Shown one piece after another: positions 32,655-43,364 of a stretch of 64,000 nucleotides of DNA (its first letter is position 1; the number at the start of each line of letters is the position of its first letter). The stretch comes from Triglochin maritima (Eukaryota; Streptophyta; Magnoliopsida; Alismatales; Juncaginaceae). Position numbers and translations under genes: made by a program. Where the stretch lies: NCBI GenBank assembly GCA_963682175.1, contig OY821792.1:32300652-32364651 (forward strand), in the 5' to 3' direction. A model generated the notes under the pieces. That model saw only the letters and a list, made by a program, of their open reading frames with translations. It was not told where the DNA came from and ran no database searches.

Positions 32655-35600
32655 TCATGTAATGGGTCTCAGTCCCATCCCCAACTTGGATTTCAGAACT
32701 TGAGCTAGATCAAGTCCTTTGGTGAAAGGATCAGCTGTATTGTCTTTGGTACCAACAAAATCAACAGCTATCACTCTTTCCGAGATCAATTCCCTTACAG
32801 ACTTCAGTCTGACTTGGATGTGTCTCCTTTGTTTGTGGTTATACTTTGAGCTTCTTAACTTTGCAATAGTAGTCATACTATCACAATGTACAGATATTGC
32901 AGGAACTGGTTTGCTAGTCATTGGCAATTCAGAAAGGAGTCCTTTCAGCCATTCAGCTTCCATTCCACTTGTATCCAAAGCACAAAGTTCAGCCTCAAAT
33001 GTAGATCGAGACAATATGGTCTGTTTTGTAGACCTCCAGGAGACTGCGCCTCCACCCAGAGTAAAAACATACCCTGTAACACCGTTACTCCCAGAGTTTT
33101 TGGCTATCCAGCTTGCATCACTGTACCCTTCTAGTACAGCTGGGAATTTCCCATAATGCAGCCCAAGGGTAGAAGTACCCTTCAAGTACTTAAGTACTCT
33201 ATCCAAAGCCTCCCAGTGAGTACGATCAGGACAACTTGTGTATCTACTAAGTTTGCTCACCGAGAATGAAATATCTGGTCGTGTGCAATTTGCAAGATAC
33301 ATCAAGCTACCTATAATCTGAGAATATCTCAGTTGTGAAACTGGAACACCACTCTTGTTCTTGTACAAAGGTTTTGATGAATCATATGGGGTTTTCACAG
33401 ATCTACAATTCGTATAGCCAAATCTCTCAAGAATCTTCTCAACATAGTGAGATTGAGATATGGAAATTCCATCAACTGACCTAGTCAGTTTGATACCCAA
33501 GATCACATTTGCAATACCCATATCCTTCATCTCAAACTTAGTACACAAGAAGGACTTAGTTTCATGTATTATATTTATATTAGAGCCAAACAGTAAAATG
33601 TCATCAACATATAAACACAATGCAATACACGCATTACTTTGAACTTTGCAATAGACACATTTATCAGAATCAATGACCTGGAATCCAAATGATAATATAA
33701 TTTTGTCAAATTTCTCATGCCAAGCTTTTGGGGTTTGTTTAAGTCCATAAAGAGACTTAACAAGTTTACAAACTTTGTTCTCGTTTCCAGAAGCTACAAA
33801 TCCTTCAGGTTGGTCCATATAAATTTCTTCTTCAAGGTCACCATGAAGAAAAGCAGTTTTTACATCCATTTGATGGATTGTAAAATCATATACAGACGCC
33901 AATGCCAAGAGCACTCGGATAGTAGTCATACGAGACACTGGAGAATAGGTATCGAAATAGTCTATTCCTTCCTTTTGTTTAAACCCTTTGGCAACTAATC
34001 TGGCTTTATACTTATCAATGGAACCATCTGGTTTTAATTTCCTTTTGAATATCCATTTACATCCGATTGTTGAACAACCTGGAGGAAGATTTATCAACTC
34101 CCATGTCCCATTAGAGACAATAGAGTCCATCTCGACCTTAACTGCATCTTTCCAATGCTTTGCTTCAGATGAAGCCATAGCATCCTTGAAAGTGTTAGGA
34201 TCACCCTCGATGTGGTATGTGATAAAATCACTTCCCAAATCCTTGGCAATTCGAGAACGTTTGCTCTTTCTAGGTTCAATTTCAACTTGAGTTTGAGAAG
34301 ACTCAAAATCGGTAATAGACAAATCTGCCCCCACATTTGTCATCCTTTCCACATGCTCGTGGATGGAACCAGACGTAGATGGATCAACTGAAGAAGAAAC
34401 TTGTTGAGGAACTCCAGATTTCCTGGGAAATACATCCTCAAAAAATGTGGCATCACGAAATTCAACAATTGTGTTAACATCTATGCCAGATATCTCGGAC
34501 TTGATTACCAAAAATCTGTACGCATAGCTATTAATCACATATCCGATAAATATTGCATCAACAGTCTTGGGACCAAGCTTTTTCCTCTTATGTTCAGGGA
34601 TTAACACTTTTGCAAGACAACCCCAAACTTTAAGATATTTAGGGCTAGGTTTTCGACCACACCAGAGTTCGAATGGACTATCCTCCTTATGTTTCTGAGG
34701 AACTTTATTCAGAATATGGCAAGCCGTATTCAAAGCTTCTCCCCACATATATTTGGGTAATCCTGAACTCTCTAATAATGCATTAATCATATCAGATAAT
34801 GTTCTATTTTTCCATTCAGCAATTCCGTTAGATTGTGGAGAATACGGCGCCGTCACCTCATGAACTATGCCAGAATCCTGACACACTTGTTCGAACAGGT
34901 TGGACGTATATTCACCACCTCTATCAGATTTCAACCTCTTAAGTTTCTTTTCAGTTTGTGTCTCTGCTTCATTCTTAAAAATAAGAAACTTAGATAACGC
35001 TTCATCTTTACTTTTCAAAAGATAAACATAGCAATACTTTGAACTATCATCAATGAAAGTGATAAAATATTTCTTTTTATCCTTAGTTAACATGCCATTG
35101 AATTCACAAGTATCAGTGTGTACTAAATCTAAAATACTAGTATTTCTAGTCACAGAATGAAACGGTCTTTTCAGTTGTTTAGCTTGTACACACACTTGAC
35201 ATTTTTTATTCTCAATAGCATACCTAGGAATCATATTTAAATTCATCATTCTTTTCAAACATTGATAATTCACATGTCCTAAACGCTTATGCCAAACATC
35301 ACCAGATTCAATGGAATAAACAACAGGAGAAGACACATCTTTAACAGAAATAGCATTGCGATTATAAAAAGCAGGTTCAACATGAATTAAAAAAGCACCA
35401 CAAGACAAGTACCCCTTGCCAATAAAAGTACCAGAAAGAGTAATCACAACTTTGTTACATTTAAATGTTACTTCATAACCCTCAACTACCAGACACGGAC
35501 CACTAATAATATTACGACGAACAGCAGGCACATGATGCGTCCTGTGCAGAGAAAGAACTCGTCCTGAAGGTAACTTCAAGTCGATACGTCCAATTCCAAG

Positions 35601-36659
35601 CACCTTTGCAACATTCCCATTGGCCATCGCTACAGATCTACGATCAACAGGCTGGTAAGAGACAAACATGGACTTGTCAGCACATACATGCACATTAGCC
35701 CCAGTGTCAACCAACCACTCACGTGGTTCATAAATGGAAAAAACATGAGGATTAACAGAAACAAACTTACTGTTGGTTTCATCCACCTCAGTCAATACAT
35801 TGACATGTGGAGTCGATTCAGTGGTACCTTGTTGGCGTTTGGCTTTCTTGGATGGACAATCCTTAGCCCAGTGCCCAACCTGTCCACAATTCCAACATGG
35901 TTTGTTTGTTGGCCTTTTCTGGATTTTGACCTTGGGTTTAGTCTTATTAATGGGTTGTGGTTTTCCTTTAAAATTTGACTTAGATGAGGATCCAATTAAT
36001 ACGTTTGCCTTTGGTTGAAACTCTACAGACATCACTGGTTTTTCACCCCGATGTTCCTCCTCGATTGCAATAGCAACCATGAGGTCATCCATAGTCAGTT
36101 TTCCTCTCCTATGCTTTAGAGACATCCCGAAGTCCTCCCAGGATCGAGGGAACTTCTCAATAATTGACATTACCAGAAACTTCTCAGGAAGCTTCATGTC
36201 AGCCTCTTTTAAGCCATGGATTAGAATCATAAACTGATGAGCCTGTTCAGTAACTGACTTGCTTTCCACCATTTGAAACTTCAGGAATTTTCCCACATAA
36301 TACTTTTCATGACCTAAGTCTTCAGTATTATATTTCTTATCCAACTCATCCCATAAATCCTTTGCAGTCACAGAAGCAGAGGAGGACGAACTATAAACAT
36401 CGAAGAGCACGTTGGACAGAGCCAACAGAATGCACCCTCGACATAATTTGTCCTTCTCTATCCACAGATCTTGTGCTGCTTTGATTTGGGGATCTTCAGT
36501 TTCAGAAAGTGGGAAAGCCTTTTCAATTACATCAACTAAGCCAATAGCGGTCAACCAGATCTTCATACGTTGTTGCCAACGTTTGAAATTCTGGCCGGAA
36601 AATTTTTCCGGCATGCCTGACATGTCTACTTTTGGCGCAAACGAATTATTAGACGACAT
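32655..36659 (-). CDS. Copia gag-pol polyprotein, uninterrupted
   Basis: From the ATG at 36659 the frame is 1334 residues long without a stop. In order it shows a gag region, a CCHC zinc knuckle (CWNCGQVGHWAKDC, about 255-268), and the aspartic protease active site (WLVDTGA, about 315-321). A pre-integrase segment (HKRLGHVNYQCL) follows, then an integrase core with Asp in VHTDTCEF, Asp in SDRGGEY and Glu in NGIAEWKN. Reverse transcriptase (YKARLVAKGF, then LYVDDILLFG) and RNase H (YSDASWIA to TADPFTKGL) complete it. The domain order INT-RT-RH is Ty1/copia. The same frame stays open upstream through LTR 2 to 36989, but the internal ATG just inside the LTR is the natural gag start. The intact frame suggests a young insertion; activity is not shown. 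Confidence 0.93.
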   Translation of the reverse strand: MSSNNSFAPKVDMSGMPEKFSGQNFKRWQQRMKIWLTAIGLVDVIEKAFPLSETEDPQIKAAQDLWIEKDKLCRGCILLALSNVLFDVYSSSSSASVTAKDLWDELDKKYNTEDLGHEKYYVGKFLKFQMVESKSVTEQAHQFMILIHGLKEADMKLPEKFLVMSIIEKFPRSWEDFGMSLKHRRGKLTMDDLMVAIAIEEEHRGEKPVMSVEFQPKANVLIGSSSKSNFKGKPQPINKTKPKVKIQKRPTNKPCWNCGQVGHWAKDCPSKKAKRQQGTTESTPHVNVLTEVDETNSKFVSVNPHVFSIYEPREWLVDTGANVHVCADKSMFVSYQPVDRRSVAMANGNVAKVLGIGRIDLKLPSGRVLSLHRTHHVPAVRRNIISGPCLVVEGYEVTFKCNKVVITLSGTFIGKGYLSCGAFLIHVEPAFYNRNAISVKDVSSPVVYSIESGDVWHKRLGHVNYQCLKRMMNLNMIPRYAIENKKCQVCVQAKQLKRPFHSVTRNTSILDLVHTDTCEFNGMLTKDKKKYFITFIDDSSKYCYVYLLKSKDEALSKFLIFKNEAETQTEKKLKRLKSDRGGEYTSNLFEQVCQDSGIVHEVTAPYSPQSNGIAEWKNRTLSDMINALLESSGLPKYMWGEALNTACHILNKVPQKHKEDSPFELWCGRKPSPKYLKVWGCLAKVLIPEHKRKKLGPKTVDAIFIGYVINSYAYRFLVIKSEISGIDVNTIVEFRDATFFEDVFPRKSGVPQQVSSSVDPSTSGSIHEHVERMTNVGADLSITDFESSQTQVEIEPRKSKRSRIAKDLGSDFITYHIEGDPNTFKDAMASSEAKHWKDAVKVEMDSIVSNGTWELINLPPGCSTIGCKWIFKRKLKPDGSIDKYKARLVAKGFKQKEGIDYFDTYSPVSRMTTIRVLLALASVYDFTIHQMDVKTAFLHGDLEEEIYMDQPEGFVASGNENKVCKLVKSLYGLKQTPKAWHEKFDKIILSFGFQVIDSDKCVYCKVQSNACIALCLYVDDILLFGSNINIIHETKSFLCTKFEMKDMGIANVILGIKLTRSVDGISISQSHYVEKILERFGYTNCRSVKTPYDSSKPLYKNKSGVPVSQLRYSQIIGSLMYLANCTRPDISFSVSKLSRYTSCPDRTHWEALDRVLKYLKGTSTLGLHYGKFPAVLEGYSDASWIAKNSGSNGVTGYVFTLGGGAVSWRSTKQTILSRSTFEAELCALDTSGMEAEWLKGLLSELPMTSKPVPAISVHCDSMTTIAKLRSSKYNHKQRRHIQVRLKSVRELISERVIAVDFVGTKDNTADPFTKGLDLAQVLKSKLGMGLRPIT

Positions 36660-36683
36660 AATTAACAATATTTTCTCTGAGAT

Positions 36684-37515
36684 TGTTGGTACAATTACAA
36701 ATATAATCATGTAATACAGTGGGTAACATATGTCGAATAAAAATTCCATAAGGATCCAGACAAAGCCAACATACAAAAACATGTATAGGAAAACAAGAAA
36801 CAAAAGAACAACGTTCAGAGATGACCTCAAAGACCGAGCCGTCGGAAGGCGACTTGCCTCAGAGAAAATATCGGCCCACATACCAGTGCGTTTGATGGTC
36901 TGCCGGTTTTCTCCCAGGATAGAACGGTCACACCGTCGATAAGGCGCACACCGGAGTCGACGGACCACGAAAGCAGCGCGAAACCTCACAAAGATTGATC
37001 GCCGGAGAACTCTGGATTCGGAGGCACAAAATCGCCAGAAAGGGACGGTTTTGTTTCGTGTAGAGATGAGAATAATTCGTGTATCTAGTGGAGGAAACTG
37101 TCATGATATATATGTATTTATTCTTGTAACCGTCAAGGACTTAATTGCAAAAACAATTACCAAGAGGTCCAAAAATAAATACACCCATCACCCTGAGGCT
37201 AAAGCCTCTAATTTCCCCCAAATCCCCCATTGCCACGTCACGTCACGTCACGTCACGCCACGCCCCGGACCGGGACGGGACGGGCGCACGCGCGCGCGCG
37301 TGTGTGGAGAATTCTCTCCTCCTCTTTTTCCACCTACAAAGTAACAAGTGAATAGTATGTTTATCAACATCCTTCAACTTGTTAGCTTTTCCAATGTGGG
37401 ACTAAAAGTGAGGTGAGCACATGGCACATGGGGCAATAGTTCTCATCTTCATCTCAACATTGGATTTCTTCAATTGAGCTATTCATGGGCCTAGCCCAAA
37501 CTCAATATTCCAACA
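36684..37515 (-). mobile_element. Copia LTR 2 (right, 5' LTR)
   Basis: Same termini as LTR 1, and 832 bp long. It retains a GC-rich segment (about 36905-37010) missing from LTR 1 and has only about four CACGT units (about 37234-37258). It lies upstream of gag in the direction of transcription. Confidence 0.92.
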
Positions 37516-37823
37516 ATCCCCCACAAATCCATTGTTGATGGAGCGACCATACCTTGCAGCCTAGTGCTTTCAGTAATGGTACCTTTCGGGTTTGAACCAC
37601 TACCTGAGTCCTTCAACTTTACCCCCACAGGAACTAAGTGAAACGAAGTCTTGAACTTGAACCTTTTGTGTGGAGGTGTCCATTGAGAACAACACTAAGC
37701 AGGTTATGCTGCAATCTACAGGGTTGATGCTTTACGGCCATGCATCCGTATCCTGTTTCATGAATGCTTTCAAGGAATGACCCCCATTCCTCTAATTGCG
37801 GCCACACAATTGCATTCACATAG
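37516..37823 (-). mobile_element. Extra copy of copia internal sequence beyond LTR 2
   Basis: This stretch repeats 32095-32403 (polypurine tract and adjacent internal DNA) and stops abruptly at CACATAG|TT, where IPT intron sequence (TTAATTAATT) begins. It implies a tandem or recombined element rather than a simple insertion. Confidence 0.9.
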
Positions 37824-37843
37824 TTAATTAATTAATTGGGTAC

Positions 37844-37892
<49 letters not shown>

Positions 37893-38646
37893 CTCATTAA
37901 TTAATTAATTAGTGTACATATACGTACAACAGATATGTACGTGCTAAGGCAGCTAATTCCCCTAAGGCGGATGAGCTTCTACGGGAAGCTATATGGGAGA
38001 TGAAGGAGAACACGTGTAAGCTGGCGAAGCGGCAGAGGAAGAAGATAGAGAGGCTGAGAAGGGTGGTGGGATGGGACGTGCATCGGTTGGACGCCACCAA
38101 GGCATTTGCCGGAAGTGGCCGGGAGGAAGCAGGGGCGTGGGAGGAGTTAGTGGCTGCACCAGCCATAAACATTGTTAGCAATTTCCTCAACAACAATAAT
38201 CATCATCATCATCATCATCAGGGTTTCAACGATCGGTCGGTCCACCCGTCTGCATGCTGAATCTTGTATATCTAAACAAGTTCCCCACATAATCTCTGTT
38301 TTAGTTAGTTAGTCGATCGATCGATCGATGTGGGTACGTACAAGTACTTAATTAATTGTGTACTTACTAATTAACTACATAATGTGTGGTTTCTTTATTT
38401 TCTTCTTTGATTTGATGTGGTGGTCCATTACCACATATATATTTGGTCATGACCCCTTCAATGGACTGCACGTTAATCTATGTATGCAACGACCTTAATT
38501 ACTTAATTAATTTCCTCTGAATCAATTAGCACATCAACTGGTTGCGCACTACATTAATGTACGTAGTGGACCTTCCTTGCTTTCTTAATTTGGAGGTCAA
38601 TTCAAGTTATATATCAAATTCGAGACGCAAAACTCAACTTATAATT

Positions 38647-38687
<41 letters not shown>

Positions 38688-38922
38688 AGTTATATTACAG
38701 CCACTGCTTGTACGTGTATTTTGATTAAATAATAAAGATGATAGTTAATTTGTCAAGAATCTTCGGAGCAAAGAAAGTTAAGGACAGGGACAGGATGTAC
38801 TATTCTATTGTTATCGTGGACTTAAGGAGCTGCAAACCTGAGGTTTAGGTCGCACCAACATGAAACAGTGAGATTGGAGTTGAAATAATTCATAAATTAT
38901 TGATTAAGATTGATGTGTGGAA
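37824..38922 (+). pseudogene. Duplicated IPT 3' half: intron, exon 2 copy and 3' flank
   Basis: A second copy of 30193-31291. The exon 2 copy is 37933-38260 (328 bp, the same length and frame as the first), with its acceptor CAACAG preserved. It lacks exon 1 and so cannot encode an enzyme alone. Differences are confined mainly to microsatellites: the intron copy lacks the CATAC/GTAC repeats and has a longer TA run, and the TA run at about 38649-38684 is longer. There is at least one substitution (ATGAAACAG against ATGCAACAG). It ends in TGGAA and continues into unique DNA (TTCATGAAGC), which looks like the empty insertion site. Confidence 0.9.
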
Positions 38923-39679
38923 TTCATGAAGCAGCTAGCGTACTTCAACTACCTATTAATTAATTAACATCCAAGAGGCATGCTGACATGTTGTCTCTCC
39001 ATGAGTTCACAAGTGGGTACGTGCATTAGTTGGTTGTTAATTAAATTAATATTAGTCAAACACATGCATGATGTTTATTTGGAGCACTCCAAAGGAAACT
39101 CTTCTGCGTAAGAACTCAGAAACCATTCATATCACCACTTGCACTTGCACATATATCATTCATTCATTCATAAAATATGTAATATATATCGAATAATACA
39201 CAAAGTACGTTACCTTAATTTAATTAATCACAGGGGTCGTTTTGTTCAGTTTGATGATCGATCTGAAACATTTTCCCTTACTTAATTTGACAAATGAAAA
39301 GAAAATCGAAGTACGTAATTGCAAGTTAAGGGGCAACTTTTAGCCTCGTGTAACATATGCAACCGAAGGCCGGGCAATATTGAATCGTCAATTCGTTGGG
39401 GGTTCATGATATATATGTTTAATTAATTAAAAACAACCACAAGATCAATCCATGCAAGTAGCTAACTAGTAATTTGAAAGTTTATATTAATAAAAATTAA
39501 ATACATAAGGAGGCGAGAAATCAATTAGGGTTAACTACGTACACATAGAAGATGAATGCGCGCATGGTAATTAACCAAGTAAATATATAATTAATGCACG
39601 ATTAAATTATTGATTGCAATCAAGAGGAATGCTTACGTAGTGAAATTCTTATAAGTAGCTATTTATATAGGTAGGTAAG
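38923..39679. other. Intergenic region, no gene seen
   Basis: AT-rich sequence between the IPT duplication and the LTP-like gene. Its right end probably contains the 3' untranslated region of the LTP-like gene. Confidence 0.5.
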
Positions 39680-40186
39680 CTAGAATGGTAAACATTGGTA
39701 AGTTATTTTACAGGCATCGGCGACGGCGAGGGTGTAGTTGTGGCGGGAGGAGGTGAGGAACCTCGGAATGCGGATGAGGACCTCGCAGACGCACATGTTG
39801 TCCACCTCCCGGAGCCACCAACAGCACTCGTCGCTCATGTGGCTGTGGTGTTTCCTTTTCTTGTGTCTTCTCCTGTGATGGTTGTCGTCATCATCACCAC
39901 CACCACCACCATCGTCATCATCGTGGATCTCATTGTGTCCGTGCTGACGGAAGAGGCTCAGTACCGCCGCTTCCATCATAGCGTCGGGGTCGGTTAGTTG
40001 TAGCATTTCGGCTGCTGCCTTCATGGGGAGCACCGAACAGGCTTGGTTGGCCAGGGCAAGCTGTGTGGCGCATACCGCCTTCGACTGGGCCAATGCCGGC
40101 TTAATCAAACCCACCACCACTCCTACTATCACTATCCCAATCCCTGCAACAAACACTAGCGTCCGCATCTCCGCCAACCGATCCAA
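39680..40186 (-). CDS. 8-cysteine bifunctional inhibitor/LTP/2S-albumin-like secreted protein
   Basis: A 168-residue single-exon frame. A hydrophobic signal segment (about residues 9-33) ends at a plausible cleavage site after LAQ. Eight cysteines follow the family order C-C-CC-CxC-C-C: VCATQL, QACSV, ECCWWL, MCVC, ACKI and YQC. The family comprises small disulfide-bonded extracellular proteins with an internal hydrophobic cavity; the particular ligand cannot be told. The spacing between Cys2 and the CC pair is unusually long because of an Asp/Gly-rich then His/Arg/Lys-rich low-complexity insertion at about residues 88-115. Antisense frames in the same place are shadows. Confidence 0.82.
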   Translation of the reverse strand: MDRLAEMRTLVFVAGIGIVIVGVVVGLIKPALAQSKAVCATQLALANQACSVLPMKAAAEMLQLTDPDAMMEAAVLSLFRQHGHNEIHDDDDGGGGGDDDDNHHRRRHKKRKHHSHMSDECCWWLREVDNMCVCEVLIRIPRFLTSSRHNYTLAVADACKITYQCLPF

Positions 40187-40686
40187 CTAATTAATTAAAA
40201 ACATGCACATATGTTTGCATGCAGAATTAAGCTCATTAGTTATACATACATATACATATATATATATATATGTATATAAGTAGAGGTTTCAATTGAAAGA
40301 TGCATGGTGCATGCATGCATTAATTTAGAACTAATTAAGTAGCTAGGTTCTACATGCATGAGTCATCTTCTTTGTGTGGGAATAGCTTCGATTCATTTGT
40401 ATATATACAATCATTGTCAAAATTATATTTGTGGGAGCAAAACATTGGAATGTTGCTGCCATCCACATGTGTTGATTTAATCGGCTGTTACAAAGGGCAT
40501 GGGTGCGTTACTTTTATGTGTTTTCAATTAAATATAAAATAGTGCTTAATCTCATTGCATGCTTTCCGTGCTTGGGGTTAGAAGGCGGAGTCTCTTTTGC
40601 TTCTTTCACTGTCTCTATTTTGTTGCTCAGCTTCATGTTTGAACTGCATATTGATTATACTTAAATACTAGTCCATAATCCACACT
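40187..40686. other. Upstream region of LTP-like gene
   Basis: No gene seen. A TA-rich stretch at about 40240-40280, on the upstream side of the LTP-like gene, could hold its promoter. Confidence 0.45.
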
Positions 40687-43022
40687 TGGGATACAATAAT
40701 CAATCATAACTATAAAAAGAAAAAGAAAAAATGACATTCACTAACAATAGTCAAATCGAGACCTCAATTAAAAATGTAACATAAAAACAATAAAAGAGTA
40801 CAAAGCGGAAGCAAATTACAAGGGAACTCTAGATTTCCTACTACATGACGATCAAAAGAATCAGGAAAATACATGACAACTCAGCTCAATAGATCCAGTC
40901 CACGCAATCCAAGCTCAAGTCTCCTCCAACCACATATTGCGTCTCACCTGCACACACACAAATCACGCATGAGTCTTTAATCAAGACCCTGTAAACCACC
41001 CGACACGAAACTGAAAAAGGTCTAGCCGTTCTTGACGGATTACACTGGTCTCGTGTCATAAGGCGATCACACGCCCAGCGAAGCCGAGCGTGCATCTCAA
41101 CCCCACCCCGCATCCAATCCAAAAGGCAACACTCAATCCGCTCTCATGACAGAATCGTCACATGTCTCAAGACAACCACGCGTCCACCAGGCCGAGCGTG
41201 CACCATTGACAAGACTGCGTATCCAGCCCACAAGACAACACCATATTCCAACCACAAGCTCGAGCCCCACGAGCCCGACTCTAGCGGTCACTTGTAACAA
41301 TGAGGGTGAGCTAACCATTTTCGCGTCCGGCTCCGGGAATCCAAAAACACGCTCAAGCCCGAGAGCTCAGCTGTAGTGGTCACTCGTAAAAACACTGGTA
41401 AACTATCCCGAACCGCCACAACAATGGGGTAACTCGGCTCTGGAAATCCAACAACGCGCCCGAGCCCGCGAGCCCGGCTCCAGCGGTCACTCGTAACAAC
41501 ATGGTGAGCAGACCAATTCCACGTGTAGCTGTGGGAATCCAACCACACGCCTGAGCCCGCGAGCCCAGCTTCAACAATCACCCGTAACAACGTTGGTAAA
41601 CCATCCTGAACCGCCACAACAACGTGGTAACTCAACTCCAGAAATCCAACCATGCGTTCGAGCCCGCGAGCCCAGCTCTAGCGGTCATTTGTAACAACGC
41701 TGGTAAACCATCTTGGACCGCCCCAACAAGGGAAACACCATAACATCTAGTCATACGTGTCTCACACGACATTCTCCATACTCGACCACACGCCCGAGCC
41801 CGCGAGCAACGCTCCAACGGTCACTCGCCACAACGAGAGTTGACTATCGGTTCCACAAACTTCTCACACAACACCCACATGGCAAGGGTAAATGCAATTG
41901 ACCCCAAAGTAAGGGTCATACGACCCCAACAAATCAGATCTCAAGTTCTACTAAGACAACAACAAATGATAAAGCAATATATATCGACATAACTATAAAA
42001 CCATTTAAGCAGCATAAAGAGACTACAACTCTAAAACCCACCATCTGGGGTACATGGGCATAAATATAAATCCACTAAAAGTCTCTTACAATTCACAATT
42101 TTCATAAGTTCAGGGAAGAACAGTAAATTTCCCAAACAATAGAATTTTCCACAAATATATATAAAATCCAGGAAAAAAGAAGAATTTTCCCTAACATAAT
42201 TTATTTCATACAATTATGAAAAAAATCTATGGTTTCCAGCAAATAACCCAATTATTTATTATTCGATTAAATACAAATAACTCAAGGATTTTGTAGAAAA
42301 TATTCCAATTATTAATTAATTAAACAAATACAATTAAATCCAGGATTTCAAATAATTAATCAAGTTATGTAACCAAATATAATTAAATTTCGGCTTTGTT
42401 CCAAAATTCTCCCAAATAATTATTAACTAATCAAATATAATTAAAGTACATGATTTATTCGACAATTAACCTAGATTAACTTATTCAATCAATTACTCAT
42501 AAAATTTGGGGTTTATTCCACAAATATCCAATTATTAATTTACTAACCCAATACCACTAAACGCCGAATATAATATGGAATATGTCGACACCTAGTCGTA
42601 ATTGGATATTTGCGGAATAAACCCTAAATTTTACTAACCCAAAATTTAGTAACCCAATTTCCCTCCACCACCCAACCAAAAATCCAGCCCCACCGCCAAC
42701 CTCCGACCGCGGCAACCTCGGTCGACGACAACCACAACCACACGGTGGTTCGGCCCACATGGTCTTGCAGTCGGCCATTCTTCCACCTCCATTCCCCTTC
42801 CCCGACCCTGTGGACCCTAAACGTGGGTGGGTGGCGTACCTTCTTCAAGTTCACTACCACGACGTCGTCGAAACTCCTCGTCGTAGCCGGTGCTAGGGGA
42901 AGGTTGGGTTTTGGGTTGGGTGAAGAGGAAGGAGATCGATGGGGTAAGAGAGAGGGGAGAGGGTAATGGGTTCGGGGAATAGGAGAGAGAGAGAGAAAGT
43001 GCAATAAATACATTTATATAAT
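40687..43022 (-). mobile_element. LTR-like relic
   Basis: It begins TGGGATACAATAATC and shares the architecture of LTRs A and B: a minus-strand TATATAAATG box (about 43011-43020), a CT-rich leader and a GC-rich body with weak open frames. I found no matching target duplication or clean right end, so this is a structural guess. It contains the tandem array at 41255-41825. Confidence 0.4.
41255..41825. repeat. Tandem array of about 100-bp units
   Basis: About six imperfect units carrying CCCGCGAGCCCAGCTC followed by AGCGGTCACTCGTAACAAC, with anchors near 41264, 41359, 41464, 41558, 41665 and 41795. Alternating units also share GTAAACCATCCTGAACCGCC. No function is evident. Confidence 0.8.
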
Positions 43023-43364
43023 AGGGTTGTTATACACGGACGTGGGCGTCCGTGACACGCCCTACGTGGCACCCAAAAGTTGGCGAGTCAGCGTCTAGTT
43101 GGATTTACATGTCACCATTTTCAAACACGCCTTTAATGAGTTTTTAAATGTTTTTTGTTGGTTTTCCAAATACGATGGTTGATTTCCAAACCCCAAATAA
43201 GATAGCAACAAACACCCTACGAACGACGGTTCGGATACCGAGGAAGATTAAAAATATCTAGATCGAAAGGAAGAGTCCCGTTTTCTTTCTCGTTGGATTA
43301 CATATGAACGGAGGAAGTGAACTTGTGAACCTATTCCGCTTTCTTTCTTCCCCTCTAAACGATA

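Larger units (their letters stand above)
31292..37515 (-). mobile_element. Full-length Ty1/copia retrotransposon
   Basis: LTR 1 (31292-32094), internal region with a single gag-pol frame, and LTR 2 (36684-37515). Polypurine tract at 32095-32105. The expected primer-binding site left of 36684 reads ATCTCAGAGAAAA on the minus strand, only weakly like the initiator-Met tRNA complement. The right side does not have a normal target-site copy. Instead, LTR 2 is followed by 310 bp identical to the internal sequence next to LTR 1, and then by duplicated IPT sequence. Confidence 0.93.

Noticed and set aside
36660..36989. N-terminal extension of the copia polyprotein into the LTR
   Set aside because: The natural gag start is the ATG at 36659; the extension is LTR leader that happens to lack stops.
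39695..39997. Antisense frame over the LTP-like gene
   Set aside because: The minus-strand frame has a signal segment and all eight cysteines; the antisense one has no motif.
42624..43013. 129-codon minus-strand Pro/Ser/Arg-rich frame
   Set aside because: Composition and CT-rich leader match LTR bodies elsewhere in the window; no domain.
40687..43022. A fifth solo LTR with clear target duplication
   Set aside because: No matching 5-bp flank could be found at any CA end tested on the right, so it is listed only as an LTR-like relic.
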